From: J027 sp034437655
Lineage (GTDB): Bacteria; Chloroflexota; Anaerolineae; Aggregatilineales; J027
DNA length: 64,000 nucleotides
Assembly (NCBI GenBank): GCA_034437655.1
Contig: DAOTTU010000041.1
Coordinates: 124,001-188,000 of the forward strand
Direction of reading: 5' to 3'
The notes under the pieces are model-generated. The model was not told the DNA's origin and did no database searches. It was given only the letters and a program-made list of their open reading frames with translations. The translations under genes and the position numbers were made by a program. This document shows, piece after piece, positions 7,259 to 16,276 of this stretch (positions are counted from its first letter, which is position 1; each line of letters opens with the position of its first letter).

Positions 7259-9727
7259 CTAATTACCGGGGACCAACGTCCAGCGGCGCGTGGCATCTGC
7301 TTCAACTGCCTCGCGTGAGAACCAGTCCGGGTGATACTCACCAGACGCCCACATGTTCACCTGATCGCTATAGTGCGGGCTGCGCGGGTCGCCACTTTGC
7401 CCGACGGTATTGATCCGCAGTGAGCGATCCCAGTCTCCGGGGATAAGGATTTGACGCATACTCGGCACAGCAACCACTTCGAAATTGGTGTTGAAGCTGT
7501 TGGCATTTACAATGCTGGTACCGCCACTGGTCTGCACCTGCACGTTGAACTCTGCCTGTAAAGCGGGATCAAAACGCGGATCAGCCTGTCCGAGTGGTTG
7601 CGCGCGGAAATGAGCAATGTGCGCCGCACCCCACGACCATGCTTCACGGTCTGGCCCCTGTAAGTCTGTAACACGCTCAATCGCTCGTAGGAAAGCGGTC
7701 GTCATAATGTCGGTTGGCGTCTCCTGGACATCTGGCGTTGTGCTGTCATTCCATAAGGTCGCAAAGACAGGATTATCCGGTACTTCGAGCATGTCTTCAA
7801 CAACCACCCAATAGCGGCCGCCAATGCCGGGGATATTACCGAAGTCGTCAGCAAAAATGCCCCGCATCAATTCAATCCAAAACGCCTCAAACAGGAGCGC
7901 TTCACCACTATTGGTGTCGTTCTGGCGGTCCCATGCTGCCAGCCACCCGACCAGAGACGCTGCATTCTCATCTTCGAAGGTTAGTTCTTCTAACGCAGGG
8001 ACTAAAAAGTCTGCCTTCATGTTGTAGTTGTCCATCTGTATGCGTTGCATGTCTTCGACCGTGAACACACCGTCGGCGTCGTTCTGCAGCATGGCTTCGA
8101 TGCGTGCAGCCCGGAACTTATACGCCCAGTCTGATGTAATATGGTAGGGATAGTCTGGGCCAATGACGGGATTGTTCGCAGTGACAATGTAGCCTTCTTC
8201 AGGGTTAAACATCGTCGGGAGTTCTTCAAAAGGAATGTATCCCTGCCAGTCATTTTCAGAGGTAGTACCGTCTGCCGGCAGATTGGGGTCATGCCCTTCA
8301 GCACGCAGGGGGATCAAGCCCGGCATCTGATACCCAATATTGCCTTCTATATCAGCATAAACGAGATTCTGTGAAGGTACGTCAAACAATGCCGCTGCTG
8401 CACGGAAATCGTCCCAGCTTTCGATAAGCGAAAATTCAAACAGGGCTTCAATGGTACGGTTGCCTTCAAAAGCTGTCCAGCGCAACGCAAGCACTGCGTC
8501 GCCGGGCGCGCCTGTGATTTCTGACACAACGGGCCCCCAGACCGAGTAGCGCAACGTCATGGGGATGTCATCGCTCCCATTAACGGCAATGGTTTCCTCC
8601 ACCAGCTCAAAATCCACCCATTCGCCATCGAGCATATACTGGTTCGGGTTATCGGGGTTGATTTCAAGACGGTAGAGGTCTTGCACATCTGCACCAACAT
8701 TGGTAAAGCCCCATGCAGCAAAATGGTTATGCCCGATGACAATGCTCGGTGTCCCTGCGAACGATACCCCGACCACACTAATGGGACAATCCGCATTACG
8801 TTCATTGCAATGCAAGCCGACCTCGTACCAGATTGACGGCATCTGAATGCCGAGGTGAGGGTCATTGGCAAGATATGGCAAGCCAGAATCAGTCAGATCA
8901 CCACTCACGACCCAGGAATTTGAACCAAGCCCGGGACCAGTCCCAAACGGGTTTAAATAAGGGTGATCAAGATCGACGTCACCGACAAGTTGCGTCGTGA
9001 GTCCCGTTGGCGTACGCGGCACAACTGCACTCGCGCTGCTATATTCGACCGCGCCGGGCTCAACAATGACCGGGTCGTTTTCAAAATCATATGGCGGGAA
9101 CAGAAACAGCGGCAAAAACGCATTCACGTCATTCAAAAATGCGCGTTCCAGTTCATTTTGAAAATTGCCAGACAGGTTTAGCGCCATTAACTTGAACCAG
9201 CGCACCGAATCCAACCGATCCCACGGTTCTACATCAATAGTAATCCCCGCTTCGGCCAGCGCATCATATTCAAGCGCTAGTTCCGATGGGGTTTTACCTT
9301 CAAGGTAAGTGTTGATCCCGGCGACATAAGCATCCAGATTAGTCAGGGTTTCATCGCTAAGAACTTCAAGGTCAGCAGCAGCAGCCCGCTCAAAGTTCAT
9401 CGTACGCAAGAACATATCAGTACCCACAGCAGATTCACCAACGATTTCTGCAAGGCGGCCTGCGCTCTGGTGACGCCACCATTCCATCTGCCACCAACGG
9501 TCGCTGGCTTCAACATACCCCTGTGCCATGAACAAATCACGCGGTGTGTCAGCGTAAATGTGCGGGATTCCCATGCTGTCATAAATGACCGTCACGTCAC
9601 CGTCGAGGCCCGTGAGGGTAAATGTCTCGCCAGATTGAGCGTCCGCGGTTGGGGTAGCCGGAGCAGGTGGCAGTAGCACCACAGCCAATATAAAAACCAA
9701 AATCAGTAAATAACTCTTTTTTAACAT
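7259..9727 (-). CDS. Penicillin acylase-family Ntn hydrolase, exported
   Basis: This 822-residue precursor belongs to the penicillin/AHL acylase family. After export it cuts itself so that an internal Ser becomes the N-terminal nucleophile of the beta chain, and it then hydrolyses amide bonds. It has a signal peptide (MLKKSYLLIL and following), an alpha region, the cleavage point GLG/SNSWVVSG with the predicted nucleophile Ser269, then GHNHFAAWGFTNVGADVQDLY and YIVTANNPV, which are family signatures. Substrates could be beta-lactams, acyl-homoserine lactones or other N-acyl compounds, and the sequence does not decide. GAGG lies 8 nt before the ATG. A second paralogue lies at 11609-14062. Confidence 0.92.
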   Translation of the reverse strand: MLKKSYLLILVFILAVVLLPPAPATPTADAQSGETFTLTGLDGDVTVIYDSMGIPHIYADTPRDLFMAQGYVEASDRWWQMEWWRHQSAGRLAEIVGESAVGTDMFLRTMNFERAAAADLEVLSDETLTNLDAYVAGINTYLEGKTPSELALEYDALAEAGITIDVEPWDRLDSVRWFKLMALNLSGNFQNELERAFLNDVNAFLPLFLFPPYDFENDPVIVEPGAVEYSSASAVVPRTPTGLTTQLVGDVDLDHPYLNPFGTGPGLGSNSWVVSGDLTDSGLPYLANDPHLGIQMPSIWYEVGLHCNERNADCPISVVGVSFAGTPSIVIGHNHFAAWGFTNVGADVQDLYRLEINPDNPNQYMLDGEWVDFELVEETIAVNGSDDIPMTLRYSVWGPVVSEITGAPGDAVLALRWTAFEGNRTIEALFEFSLIESWDDFRAAAALFDVPSQNLVYADIEGNIGYQMPGLIPLRAEGHDPNLPADGTTSENDWQGYIPFEELPTMFNPEEGYIVTANNPVIGPDYPYHITSDWAYKFRAARIEAMLQNDADGVFTVEDMQRIQMDNYNMKADFLVPALEELTFEDENAASLVGWLAAWDRQNDTNSGEALLFEAFWIELMRGIFADDFGNIPGIGGRYWVVVEDMLEVPDNPVFATLWNDSTTPDVQETPTDIMTTAFLRAIERVTDLQGPDREAWSWGAAHIAHFRAQPLGQADPRFDPALQAEFNVQVQTSGGTSIVNANSFNTNFEVVAVPSMRQILIPGDWDRSLRINTVGQSGDPRSPHYSDQVNMWASGEYHPDWFSREAVEADATRRWTLVPGN

Positions 9728-9769
9728 TGGAAGACCTCACTTATTTGAGCTTTTGCAAAAACACAGATA

Positions 9770-9775
9770 ATTATA
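9770..9775 (-). promoter_or_regulatory. Possible -10 box of the first acylase gene
   Basis: TATAAT on the minus strand, about 43 nt upstream of the ATG at 9727, in an AT-rich stretch between divergent genes. No convincing -35 is placed at 16-18 nt. Confidence 0.3.
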
Positions 9776-9862
9776 AGGTGTTTTCGAAAATTTACATACA
9801 ATTTCATGACAATCTAAACCGGGCTTTTAAATAAATTCTGCATTTGAGCGGAGCCTTAACTT

Positions 9863-9891
9863 TTGATGATTTACCGCAAACAGGCTAGTAT
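9863..9891 (+). promoter_or_regulatory. Promoter of the beta-propeller gene
   Basis: TTGATG (9863-9868), a 17-nt spacer and TAGTAT (9886-9891) give a sigma70-type promoter about 43 nt upstream of the ATG at 9941. Confidence 0.5.
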
Positions 9892-9940
9892 GAGGATGCA
9901 GTTTATCAATCCAGCATGATTAATAATGGAGAACGTATTC

Positions 9941-11518
9941 ATGAAATACATCGTCCGCGTCGCGCTAGTGATAGCGCTGGTGCTAATTGGTATCTCGCTC
10001 TCAGGTGAAATTGCAGCCGAACACCCTACGCCTGCTGCACCTGAAACCGCCCGTGTAGATGTAGATTCACAAATATTGGTGTGGAACGCCCCCGGTGTTG
10101 AGCCCGGACGCCAGGCCGCTGACAACGTTGGTGAACTCGCTTATATCAACGGTGAAGGCAATCTAACCACGCTGGCCGATGTGCTGGCACAGTCCTCACG
10201 AGTAGAAGCCTGTGGCCCGAATGCCCTTTCCCCAGATGGCCAACACCTCGCACTCTATCAGGGTGTCGTTGGCGGTATCGTCTCGTCGTTATATCTGGTT
10301 ACTGATGGTAACGCCCCGCAGCTTGTGAATGATGCGTTTCAGCCACTGGGTTGCGTTGGTGGCAATGGGATTATCAACTTTGCCCCTGATAGCAGCTACA
10401 TGAGCTTCATTGAGTATGAGCGGAACTATGATGTCGGTTTTGCTGACGGTGTGCTGCGCGTTGTTAGCACAAGCGATTTGACAGAACGTTTCAGCGCACG
10501 TGAAGTTGTTGCTTTTGAACAAGCCCCCGATGGTGTTGCGTTTGTCCGTTTCTTCACCAATGACCGCAACCAGGCCGACGAAGTTGCAATCGTGTTCTGG
10601 GATGGGAACATTGACCGTGAACTGACCTCGTTCTTTGCAGAAGAAGGCTGCCGCTATCTAAACGCTTCTATTACCACCGCGCCGGACGGCCAACTCTGGT
10701 TGGGGCTGGTGAACCGTTGCACCAGCGAAGGCGTCACGAAACTGAGTGTCTATCGCATTAATCCACAGGAGCGCTCGTTCGAGTTCATCTTTGAAGGAGA
10801 GTCTGGTGGTGCTTATGGCCCAACCGTGCAATCCAACAATATCTGGTTCACGCAAGACGGGAACTATGTTCTCTACACTTTGCCAGACGGTGTTACCCAA
10901 TCGACGGTGAGCCTGAATGCCTATGACCTGAATACTGCTGAAAGTTTCACGCTGGTTGAACGCGGCATGGTTGTTGGCGGTGTTGGCGGGCAGGCAGCGA
11001 ATAACGACTTCTCGCGACTATCCCCAGATGGGCGTTTTCTGATTACTGTTGTCACGAGCATTGACGGGCGTGACAACGAAATGCGCCTCTTTAATCTGGA
11101 AAACCCATCTTTCGCAGGTGGCAACGAACCCGCGCCGCTGGTCATCCCGGCGGGTGGACAGGGTGACTTCTTCCCATATATCGACTTCACCCGCGATGGT
11201 AACCGCATGGTTTACGTTGCTGGTGGGCGCGATAACTCGTTGTTTATCCTTGAACTCAACGCCGATACCATTAACCCCATCCGTGTGCGGCGCGGTGCAT
11301 TCAACCGTTATGCAACACTTTCACCAGATGGCACCGAAATCGCAATTCTAGAAAACGCATATCCTGATGACGAACGCGAAGACCGTGACCGCTTCACCGT
11401 ACTCCAGGTCATTAACCTCGACACTACCGAAGTTATCGAACTTTTCCGGGGTGCAGAAGTTGTCGATGGTGACGTTGAAAACCGTGAATTTGCAGCCCCC
11501 ATCTTCTGGTTGAAATAG
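9941..11518 (+). CDS. Exported beta-propeller (TolB/WD40-like) protein
   Basis: This 525-residue protein has a signal peptide (MKYIVRVALVIALVLIGISL) followed by repeated beta-propeller blades. The recurring patterns ALSPDGQHLALY, FSRLSPDGRFLITVV, FTRDGNRMVYVAGG and TLSPDGTEIAILE (S/T-xDG-x-x-hydrophobic) are typical of TolB/PD40 repeats. I chose the ATG at 9941, because GGAGAA sits 7 nt before it; an upstream ATG at 9926 is in frame but places the ribosome site inside the gene. No enzyme domain is seen. It lies between two penicillin-acylase paralogues that run on the other strand, and could bind or present a ligand for them, which is inference. Confidence 0.8.
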   Translation: MKYIVRVALVIALVLIGISLSGEIAAEHPTPAAPETARVDVDSQILVWNAPGVEPGRQAADNVGELAYINGEGNLTTLADVLAQSSRVEACGPNALSPDGQHLALYQGVVGGIVSSLYLVTDGNAPQLVNDAFQPLGCVGGNGIINFAPDSSYMSFIEYERNYDVGFADGVLRVVSTSDLTERFSAREVVAFEQAPDGVAFVRFFTNDRNQADEVAIVFWDGNIDRELTSFFAEEGCRYLNASITTAPDGQLWLGLVNRCTSEGVTKLSVYRINPQERSFEFIFEGESGGAYGPTVQSNNIWFTQDGNYVLYTLPDGVTQSTVSLNAYDLNTAESFTLVERGMVVGGVGGQAANNDFSRLSPDGRFLITVVTSIDGRDNEMRLFNLENPSFAGGNEPAPLVIPAGGQGDFFPYIDFTRDGNRMVYVAGGRDNSLFILELNADTINPIRVRRGAFNRYATLSPDGTEIAILENAYPDDEREDRDRFTVLQVINLDTTEVIELFRGAEVVDGDVENREFAAPIFWLK

Positions 11519-11543
11519 CAAATTCATAAACCGTAGAAATCAC

Positions 11544-11584
11544 AAAACACCCGGCCGTTGCATAATGGTATGCGGGTGTTTTTG
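11544..11584. terminator. Bidirectional rho-independent terminator
   Basis: AACACCCG (11546-11553) pairs with CGGGTGTT (11573-11580). The stem has AAAA on its left and a T-rich run on its right, so it can stop both the + strand propeller gene and the - strand acylase gene. Confidence 0.8.
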
Positions 11585-11608
11585 TTTCGCGCAGAAACAG
11601 GTGGCGTA

Positions 11609-14062
11609 TTAGTCGGCTGGTACCAGATTCAATACGCGCACAGTCATGTTGGCAACTGCGTCAGGGCTAAAGGCAGCGGTTCGATAGTTTTCTGACGCCC
11701 AGAGTTCGAGCTGGTCAGCATAGTGCGGGCTGTCAGGGTGGCCACTTTGTCCGGGCGGCAAAACGCGCTGCGTCGCATCCAGATTGCTCATGTCAATAAT
11801 CTGGCGGCTGGTGACGATGCTATTGACCGTATAGGGTGCATTCACGGACCACGCATTCGCGTTCACAATCGCATCACCACCGCCAACACCTGTTGTCAAT
11901 GACATATCAGGGTGGTCAGAAGCATCAATGCCGGGGGCGCGGAAAATGTCAGGTCTAAAAGTGACCGTATGCAGGTCTGCCCAGCGCCATGCAGATGAAT
12001 CCTCGCCGAGTCGCATCACCAGAGCGTCGTAAGCAACAGCCAGGGCTTGCCGCATAATATCATCGCGTGTTTCGGTGAGTTCCAACGTCGTGACATCATC
12101 CCAGATGGGGAAGGTGGGATTGCCGATGAATTGTTGCATCAACCGCCATTCGAGGTCGCCACCCCCCGTCGGAGAACTGCCAAATTCATCGTTGATTGTG
12201 GCATTGAGCAGTTCGACCCAGAACGCAGCCATCATCACTGCACCAGCACTGTCAGCATCGCTGAAACGATCCCATTCCAGCAACAGTTTCACGGCCTCGC
12301 GTGCAGCCGGGTCTTCGACAGACAGTTCATTCAACACAGGGACGATAAAATCCGCTTTCAGGCTGTAGTTGTCAGTCTGCCATGCTTGCATCTCGTCCAT
12401 CGTGTAGACCCCATCAGGGTCGCGTTGCAACAACTGCTCAATGCGCAGCGCACGCCACCCGTAGGAATACACATCAATCAGTGGATAGGGATATTCTTGA
12501 TCGACGACGCGATTATTCGCGTTGACAATATAACCAGCGTCGGGATTGTAAAGGCGGGGCATTTCTTCGGAAGCAATATAACCTTGCCAGTCGAAAGCAT
12601 TCGTACTGCCATCAATCGGCGTTCTGCCATCGTGGCCTTCAGCACGGATGGGTATGCGGCCAGCCATCACAAAGCCAATGTTGCCCGCCACGTCAGCATA
12701 GGTAATGTTAAACACAGGGCTGGCGATTTTCTGGGCAGCGGCCGTAAATTCATCCCAGTTACGCGCCTGTAGGATTTCAAGCTGTGCGTCCAATGAGGCC
12801 GCGCCCTCTAGCCCCACCCAGCGGAGCGCAATCACAGTCCCGTCTTCGTTGCCGAACAAGACTGGCCCCCACACCGACTCGCGCACCTGCAACGTTTCAA
12901 CCGCACCGTCAGCCGATATAATGACCTCCTCGCGCACATCGAAGTCACGCCAGGCGTCGTTGTAGCGATATTGCAGCGGGTCATCCGGGTTCAGCGTCAA
13001 TACATACAGGTCTTGCACATCTGCGCCATTGTTGGTGATGCCCCAGGCAACGTGTTCATTGTGCCCCAGATAAATACCGGGCAGACCAACTGAGGCAAAC
13101 CCACTGGTGCGAAAACTACAGTCAGGCGTGATTGTCAAACAGTGCAAGCCTATTTCATACCAGACAGATGGTTGTGCAACCGAAATGTGCGGGTCGTTGG
13201 CAAGAATAGCCCCGCCCGTTGCCGTCAGGTCGCCGCTGATAACCCATGAGTTAGAGCCTTGATTGAGTTGGGGCAGCGTGTTGAGCGCGGCGAAAGGCGT
13301 TTGCATAGACTGCCATGTTGTTTCGTCAATTGCGGCGGCATTATCAGCAACATCATCCGTACTCAATCCATCATCACTGAGATTCAGTTGACCGGGTTCT
13401 GTGGTAATCGGATGCGTATCATAGGGGTACGGTGGCAACAAAATCTCTGTCAGTACCGGCCCAAGTGTTTCGATCAATTCAGCACGCGCAAGTTCAACGC
13501 CGAAATTTTCCGAAAAATTCAACGACGAGATGCTTGCAACAGCAGCGCTGTCGAGTGGTTGCCAGGGCTCAATTTCTACCGTTATACCTGCCGTTGCCAG
13601 CATTTCATACTCAACCGCAACGTCTGCCGGGGCTTTGTCAGCCAGAAATGCGTTGATGCCAGCTGAAAAGGCTTCCAGTGACGCGCGTGTCTCATCCGAA
13701 CTGGCTTCCAAATCACGTTGCGCCGCTGCAACAATGCCTATGGTGCGTAACTGGCGGTCGCTATTTAGCCCTACTGCACCGAGAACTTCTGCCGAGCGCC
13801 CCATCGCTGTGTGGCGTGCAAGGTCCATTTGCCAGAATCGTTCTGACGCCATAAGATAGCCTTGCGTAAAGAGCAGATCATGCTGGGTGGTGGCGTAGAC
13901 GTGCGGTACACCGTAGCCATTAAACGCGACTTCAACCGGGGCGTCGAGCCCTATGAGTTGGATCGTTTCCGTAGGGACTTGAGCTTGTGAGCGTGACTGG
14001 GGGCTAATGATTGCGCTGAAGATAAGTGTGGCAGAGAGCATGGCAATACCAATGCGATACAA
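11609..14062 (-). CDS. Second penicillin acylase-family Ntn hydrolase, exported
   Basis: Paralogue of the enzyme at 7259-9727, with the same layout: signal peptide, alpha region, self-cleavage site NQG/SNSWVISG with predicted nucleophile Ser270, then GHNEHVAWGITNNGADVQDLY and YIVNANNRV. The start is uncertain. A GTG at 14092 is in frame, but GGGAGG stands 8 nt before a TTG at 14062, and that start gives a compact signal peptide (MYRIGIAMLSATLIFSAI), so I prefer it. The gene is separate from its paralogue by the + strand propeller gene, which suggests an inversion or insertion after duplication. The substrate is unknown. Confidence 0.9.
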   Translation of the reverse strand: MYRIGIAMLSATLIFSAIISPQSRSQAQVPTETIQLIGLDAPVEVAFNGYGVPHVYATTQHDLLFTQGYLMASERFWQMDLARHTAMGRSAEVLGAVGLNSDRQLRTIGIVAAAQRDLEASSDETRASLEAFSAGINAFLADKAPADVAVEYEMLATAGITVEIEPWQPLDSAAVASISSLNFSENFGVELARAELIETLGPVLTEILLPPYPYDTHPITTEPGQLNLSDDGLSTDDVADNAAAIDETTWQSMQTPFAALNTLPQLNQGSNSWVISGDLTATGGAILANDPHISVAQPSVWYEIGLHCLTITPDCSFRTSGFASVGLPGIYLGHNEHVAWGITNNGADVQDLYVLTLNPDDPLQYRYNDAWRDFDVREEVIISADGAVETLQVRESVWGPVLFGNEDGTVIALRWVGLEGAASLDAQLEILQARNWDEFTAAAQKIASPVFNITYADVAGNIGFVMAGRIPIRAEGHDGRTPIDGSTNAFDWQGYIASEEMPRLYNPDAGYIVNANNRVVDQEYPYPLIDVYSYGWRALRIEQLLQRDPDGVYTMDEMQAWQTDNYSLKADFIVPVLNELSVEDPAAREAVKLLLEWDRFSDADSAGAVMMAAFWVELLNATINDEFGSSPTGGGDLEWRLMQQFIGNPTFPIWDDVTTLELTETRDDIMRQALAVAYDALVMRLGEDSSAWRWADLHTVTFRPDIFRAPGIDASDHPDMSLTTGVGGGDAIVNANAWSVNAPYTVNSIVTSRQIIDMSNLDATQRVLPPGQSGHPDSPHYADQLELWASENYRTAAFSPDAVANMTVRVLNLVPAD

Positions 14063-14188
14063 ACGATTTTCCTCCCGTAAATAAACATCCACTCCGAGTC
14101 TATCATGTCATGCCGCGACAAAAAGAGTTTTTTTCACAGGTTAACCAGACTGTTAGACAAGGTAAACGACAGCCAACACGAAACCCAC

Positions 14189-14202
14189 TACAATAGGATT
14201 CA
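14189..14202 (+). promoter_or_regulatory. -10 box placed for a leaderless or near-leaderless transcript
   Basis: TACAAT (14189-14194) ends 7 nt before the ATG at 14202, which is where transcription would be expected to start. ACGACA (14166-14171) could be the -35. A short AGGA just before the ATG is too close to be a good ribosome site. Confidence 0.35.
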
Positions 14203-15578
14203 TGAAACTATCTACTGACCAACCCACTGTTCAGACCGTCTTATGGCGCGTACTCGTCCTTAATGCGGGGGTTGCTGCTGCCAAGATTATTGTTGGTGTG
14301 CTGACCGGGACGATTGCCATCGTTGCGGATGGTATTCATAGTGCGGTTGACGGTGCGTCAAATGTTGTTGGTCTAATCGCCGGACGCATCGCCAGCCAAC
14401 CACCCGACGAGGATCACCCCTATGGGCATGAACGCTTTGAAACCATCGGCGCACTGGCGATTGGCGGCTTGTTGTTGCTCACTGCCTGGGAGGTGTTGCA
14501 GGTTGCCGTTGAACGGTTAATTTCAGGAGCCAGCCCCGACGTAGGGCCGTTGCAATTCGCCGTTTTGTTTACAACATTGGCGGTAAATATCGTCGTTGCC
14601 GCCTACGAACGCCGCGAGGCCCGTCGTTTGAAATCAGAATTGCTTTCTGCCGATGCTGACCACACCGCTTCTGACATCTGGGTGACGATTTCAGTTATTG
14701 TTAGCCTGATTGCAGTTGAATTTGGTCTGCTGTGGATGGATGCGTTCACTGCCTTGTTGATCGTTATCTTTATCGGTTTTATCGCCTACCGCATCCTTAG
14801 GCGGACCACGCGCGTTCTGGTAGACCGCGCCCCTATTGACGCGACTCGTCTGGAAGCTGTCGTCCGTGAAACGCCAGGTGTGAAAAAGGTCGTTCGCGCA
14901 CGCAGCCGAGGCGCGCAGGACGCCGTTCACGTCGATATTGACGTCGCGCTGGCCCCGGTGGTGAATGCCAACGCCGCGCAAGACATAGCCGACGCTTTGC
15001 GAGATCGCCTTAGGGCCGCGTTCCCGGCGATTAACGAGGTACGGGTGCAAATTGAGTCAGAAACGCTCGAAGACGTGAGTGCGCTGGTGCGGGTCCGCGC
15101 GATTGCGGACACGTTGGGCTTGAGCGTGCATGAAGTCATCACTGTCAGCACAGAACACGGCCGCCACCTCGAAATGCACGTCGAAGTTCGCCCGGACTTG
15201 AACCTGCGTGACGCTCATGCCCAAATTGATCAGCTTGAACATCGGCTCAAGGAAAATGATGGCATTACCGACGTTGTTACTCACATTGAACCCGCCGCGA
15301 CAGGTACCACGCTCCCGGCGTCGTCCCCGGCTGCGTTGACACTTACACAAAACATCATGCAGCAACTCTCAGAACACTTTCCACAAGGCAATTGGCACGC
15401 CGAAAAGTTGCACCACGAGGGCAATGGGTACACATTTTCGGTGCATTGTCACCTGCCCGGGGACCTCAGCATTGAAACCGCACATCGCTTTGCCGAAGGC
15501 GCAGAACTCCATTTGCGCAGCACTTTCAGCCAACTCCACCGCGTTACCATCCACACCGAGCCCTTTACTGCATCATAA
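14202..15578 (+). CDS. Cation diffusion facilitator (CDF) transporter
   Basis: This is an inner-membrane metal/proton antiporter of the CDF family (FieF/MamM/ZitB relatives), 458 residues. Six N-terminal membrane helices are visible. The metal-site motifs are ADGIHSAVDGASN in helix 2 and ADADHTASDIW in helix 5, with the family loop HPYGHERFETIG between. The cytoplasmic C-terminal part is longer than usual. After one ferredoxin-like dimerisation domain (about 210-290) there is a second similar stretch (HLEMHVEVRPDLNLRDAH, about 315-365) and a third (about 390-458). CDF proteins normally end near 300 residues, so this is an extended subtype. The metal (Zn, Fe, Mn or Co) is not decided by what I can see. 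Confidence 0.92.
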   Translation: MKLSTDQPTVQTVLWRVLVLNAGVAAAKIIVGVLTGTIAIVADGIHSAVDGASNVVGLIAGRIASQPPDEDHPYGHERFETIGALAIGGLLLLTAWEVLQVAVERLISGASPDVGPLQFAVLFTTLAVNIVVAAYERREARRLKSELLSADADHTASDIWVTISVIVSLIAVEFGLLWMDAFTALLIVIFIGFIAYRILRRTTRVLVDRAPIDATRLEAVVRETPGVKKVVRARSRGAQDAVHVDIDVALAPVVNANAAQDIADALRDRLRAAFPAINEVRVQIESETLEDVSALVRVRAIADTLGLSVHEVITVSTEHGRHLEMHVEVRPDLNLRDAHAQIDQLEHRLKENDGITDVVTHIEPAATGTTLPASSPAALTLTQNIMQQLSEHFPQGNWHAEKLHHEGNGYTFSVHCHLPGDLSIETAHRFAEGAELHLRSTFSQLHRVTIHTEPFTAS

Positions 15579-15673
15579 GCACGTTACACTTTTTTTACAT
15601 TTAGACTGCAACGATTCCGGCGCGCTCACGTAGAACTGGTAAAAGACGCATTAGTTTTCGTGAGAGTTATGCT

Positions 15674-16264
15674 ATGGGCATCGGAGACAACATTCTACTT
15701 GTAAGCTGTCTGGCTGGTTTAATGCTGGCCCTACCGTCGTTACTCATTTTCTTGAACCTTGCCCTCATCGGGACCAGTAACCGCGCTACGGCACGGCTTA
15801 GCACGGGCGGCTGTGTGCCATTTGGTATCGGCGTTGTTATCTCTGTGGTCGTGGGCGTCCCGGCGGCGATACTGCTATCGATCGGGAGCGTACCGCAGGC
15901 TATTGGTGCCATCCTATCGCTGTTGCTGCTGTTCTTTGGTTTTGTCGGGCTGGCAGTTGTCGCACGCCTCGTTGGGCAGCGGCTGGTGTCGATGGATGAG
16001 CGTGACGAAAGTCCGCTGGTGCAAACCGTCACCGGGTCGCTAATTCTGTCGTTCAGCATCGCTTTTCCGCTGCTGGGCTGGTTTATCATTTTGCCGTTCT
16101 CACTGCTGACCGGGCTTGGTGCTGTGGTGATTGCGATGGTGGCCGGGTTTGGCTCCAACTTCCGCCGGCCGAAGCAGCAACCTGTGCCAGCCCCCGGCCC
16201 GATGCCCGCACCACCTGCACCTGTCGCCTACAATTACGACTATGAATACGATCAGGCGCAATAG
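15674..16264 (+). CDS. Membrane protein with Pro/Tyr-rich C-terminal tail
   Basis: This 196-residue protein has four or five hydrophobic helices (ILLVSCLAGLMLALPSLL; CVPFGIGVVISVVVGVPAAILL; AILSLLLLFFGFVGLAVVA; and a long C-terminal pair). It ends in a tail rich in Pro, Ala, Tyr and Asp (PAPPAPVAYNYDYEYD). I recognise no family. It ends 12 nt before the DUF1800 gene and is probably the first gene of the group running to 19053. Confidence 0.7.
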   Translation: MGIGDNILLVSCLAGLMLALPSLLIFLNLALIGTSNRATARLSTGGCVPFGIGVVISVVVGVPAAILLSIGSVPQAIGAILSLLLLFFGFVGLAVVARLVGQRLVSMDERDESPLVQTVTGSLILSFSIAFPLLGWFIILPFSLLTGLGAVVIAMVAGFGSNFRRPKQQPVPAPGPMPAPPAPVAYNYDYEYDQAQ

Positions 16265-16276
16265 GAGCAACCCACC

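Noticed and set aside
12047..12772. A 241-codon open frame on the + strand opposite the second acylase
   Set aside because: No ribosome site, no recognisable domain, and it lies wholly inside a confident coding region.
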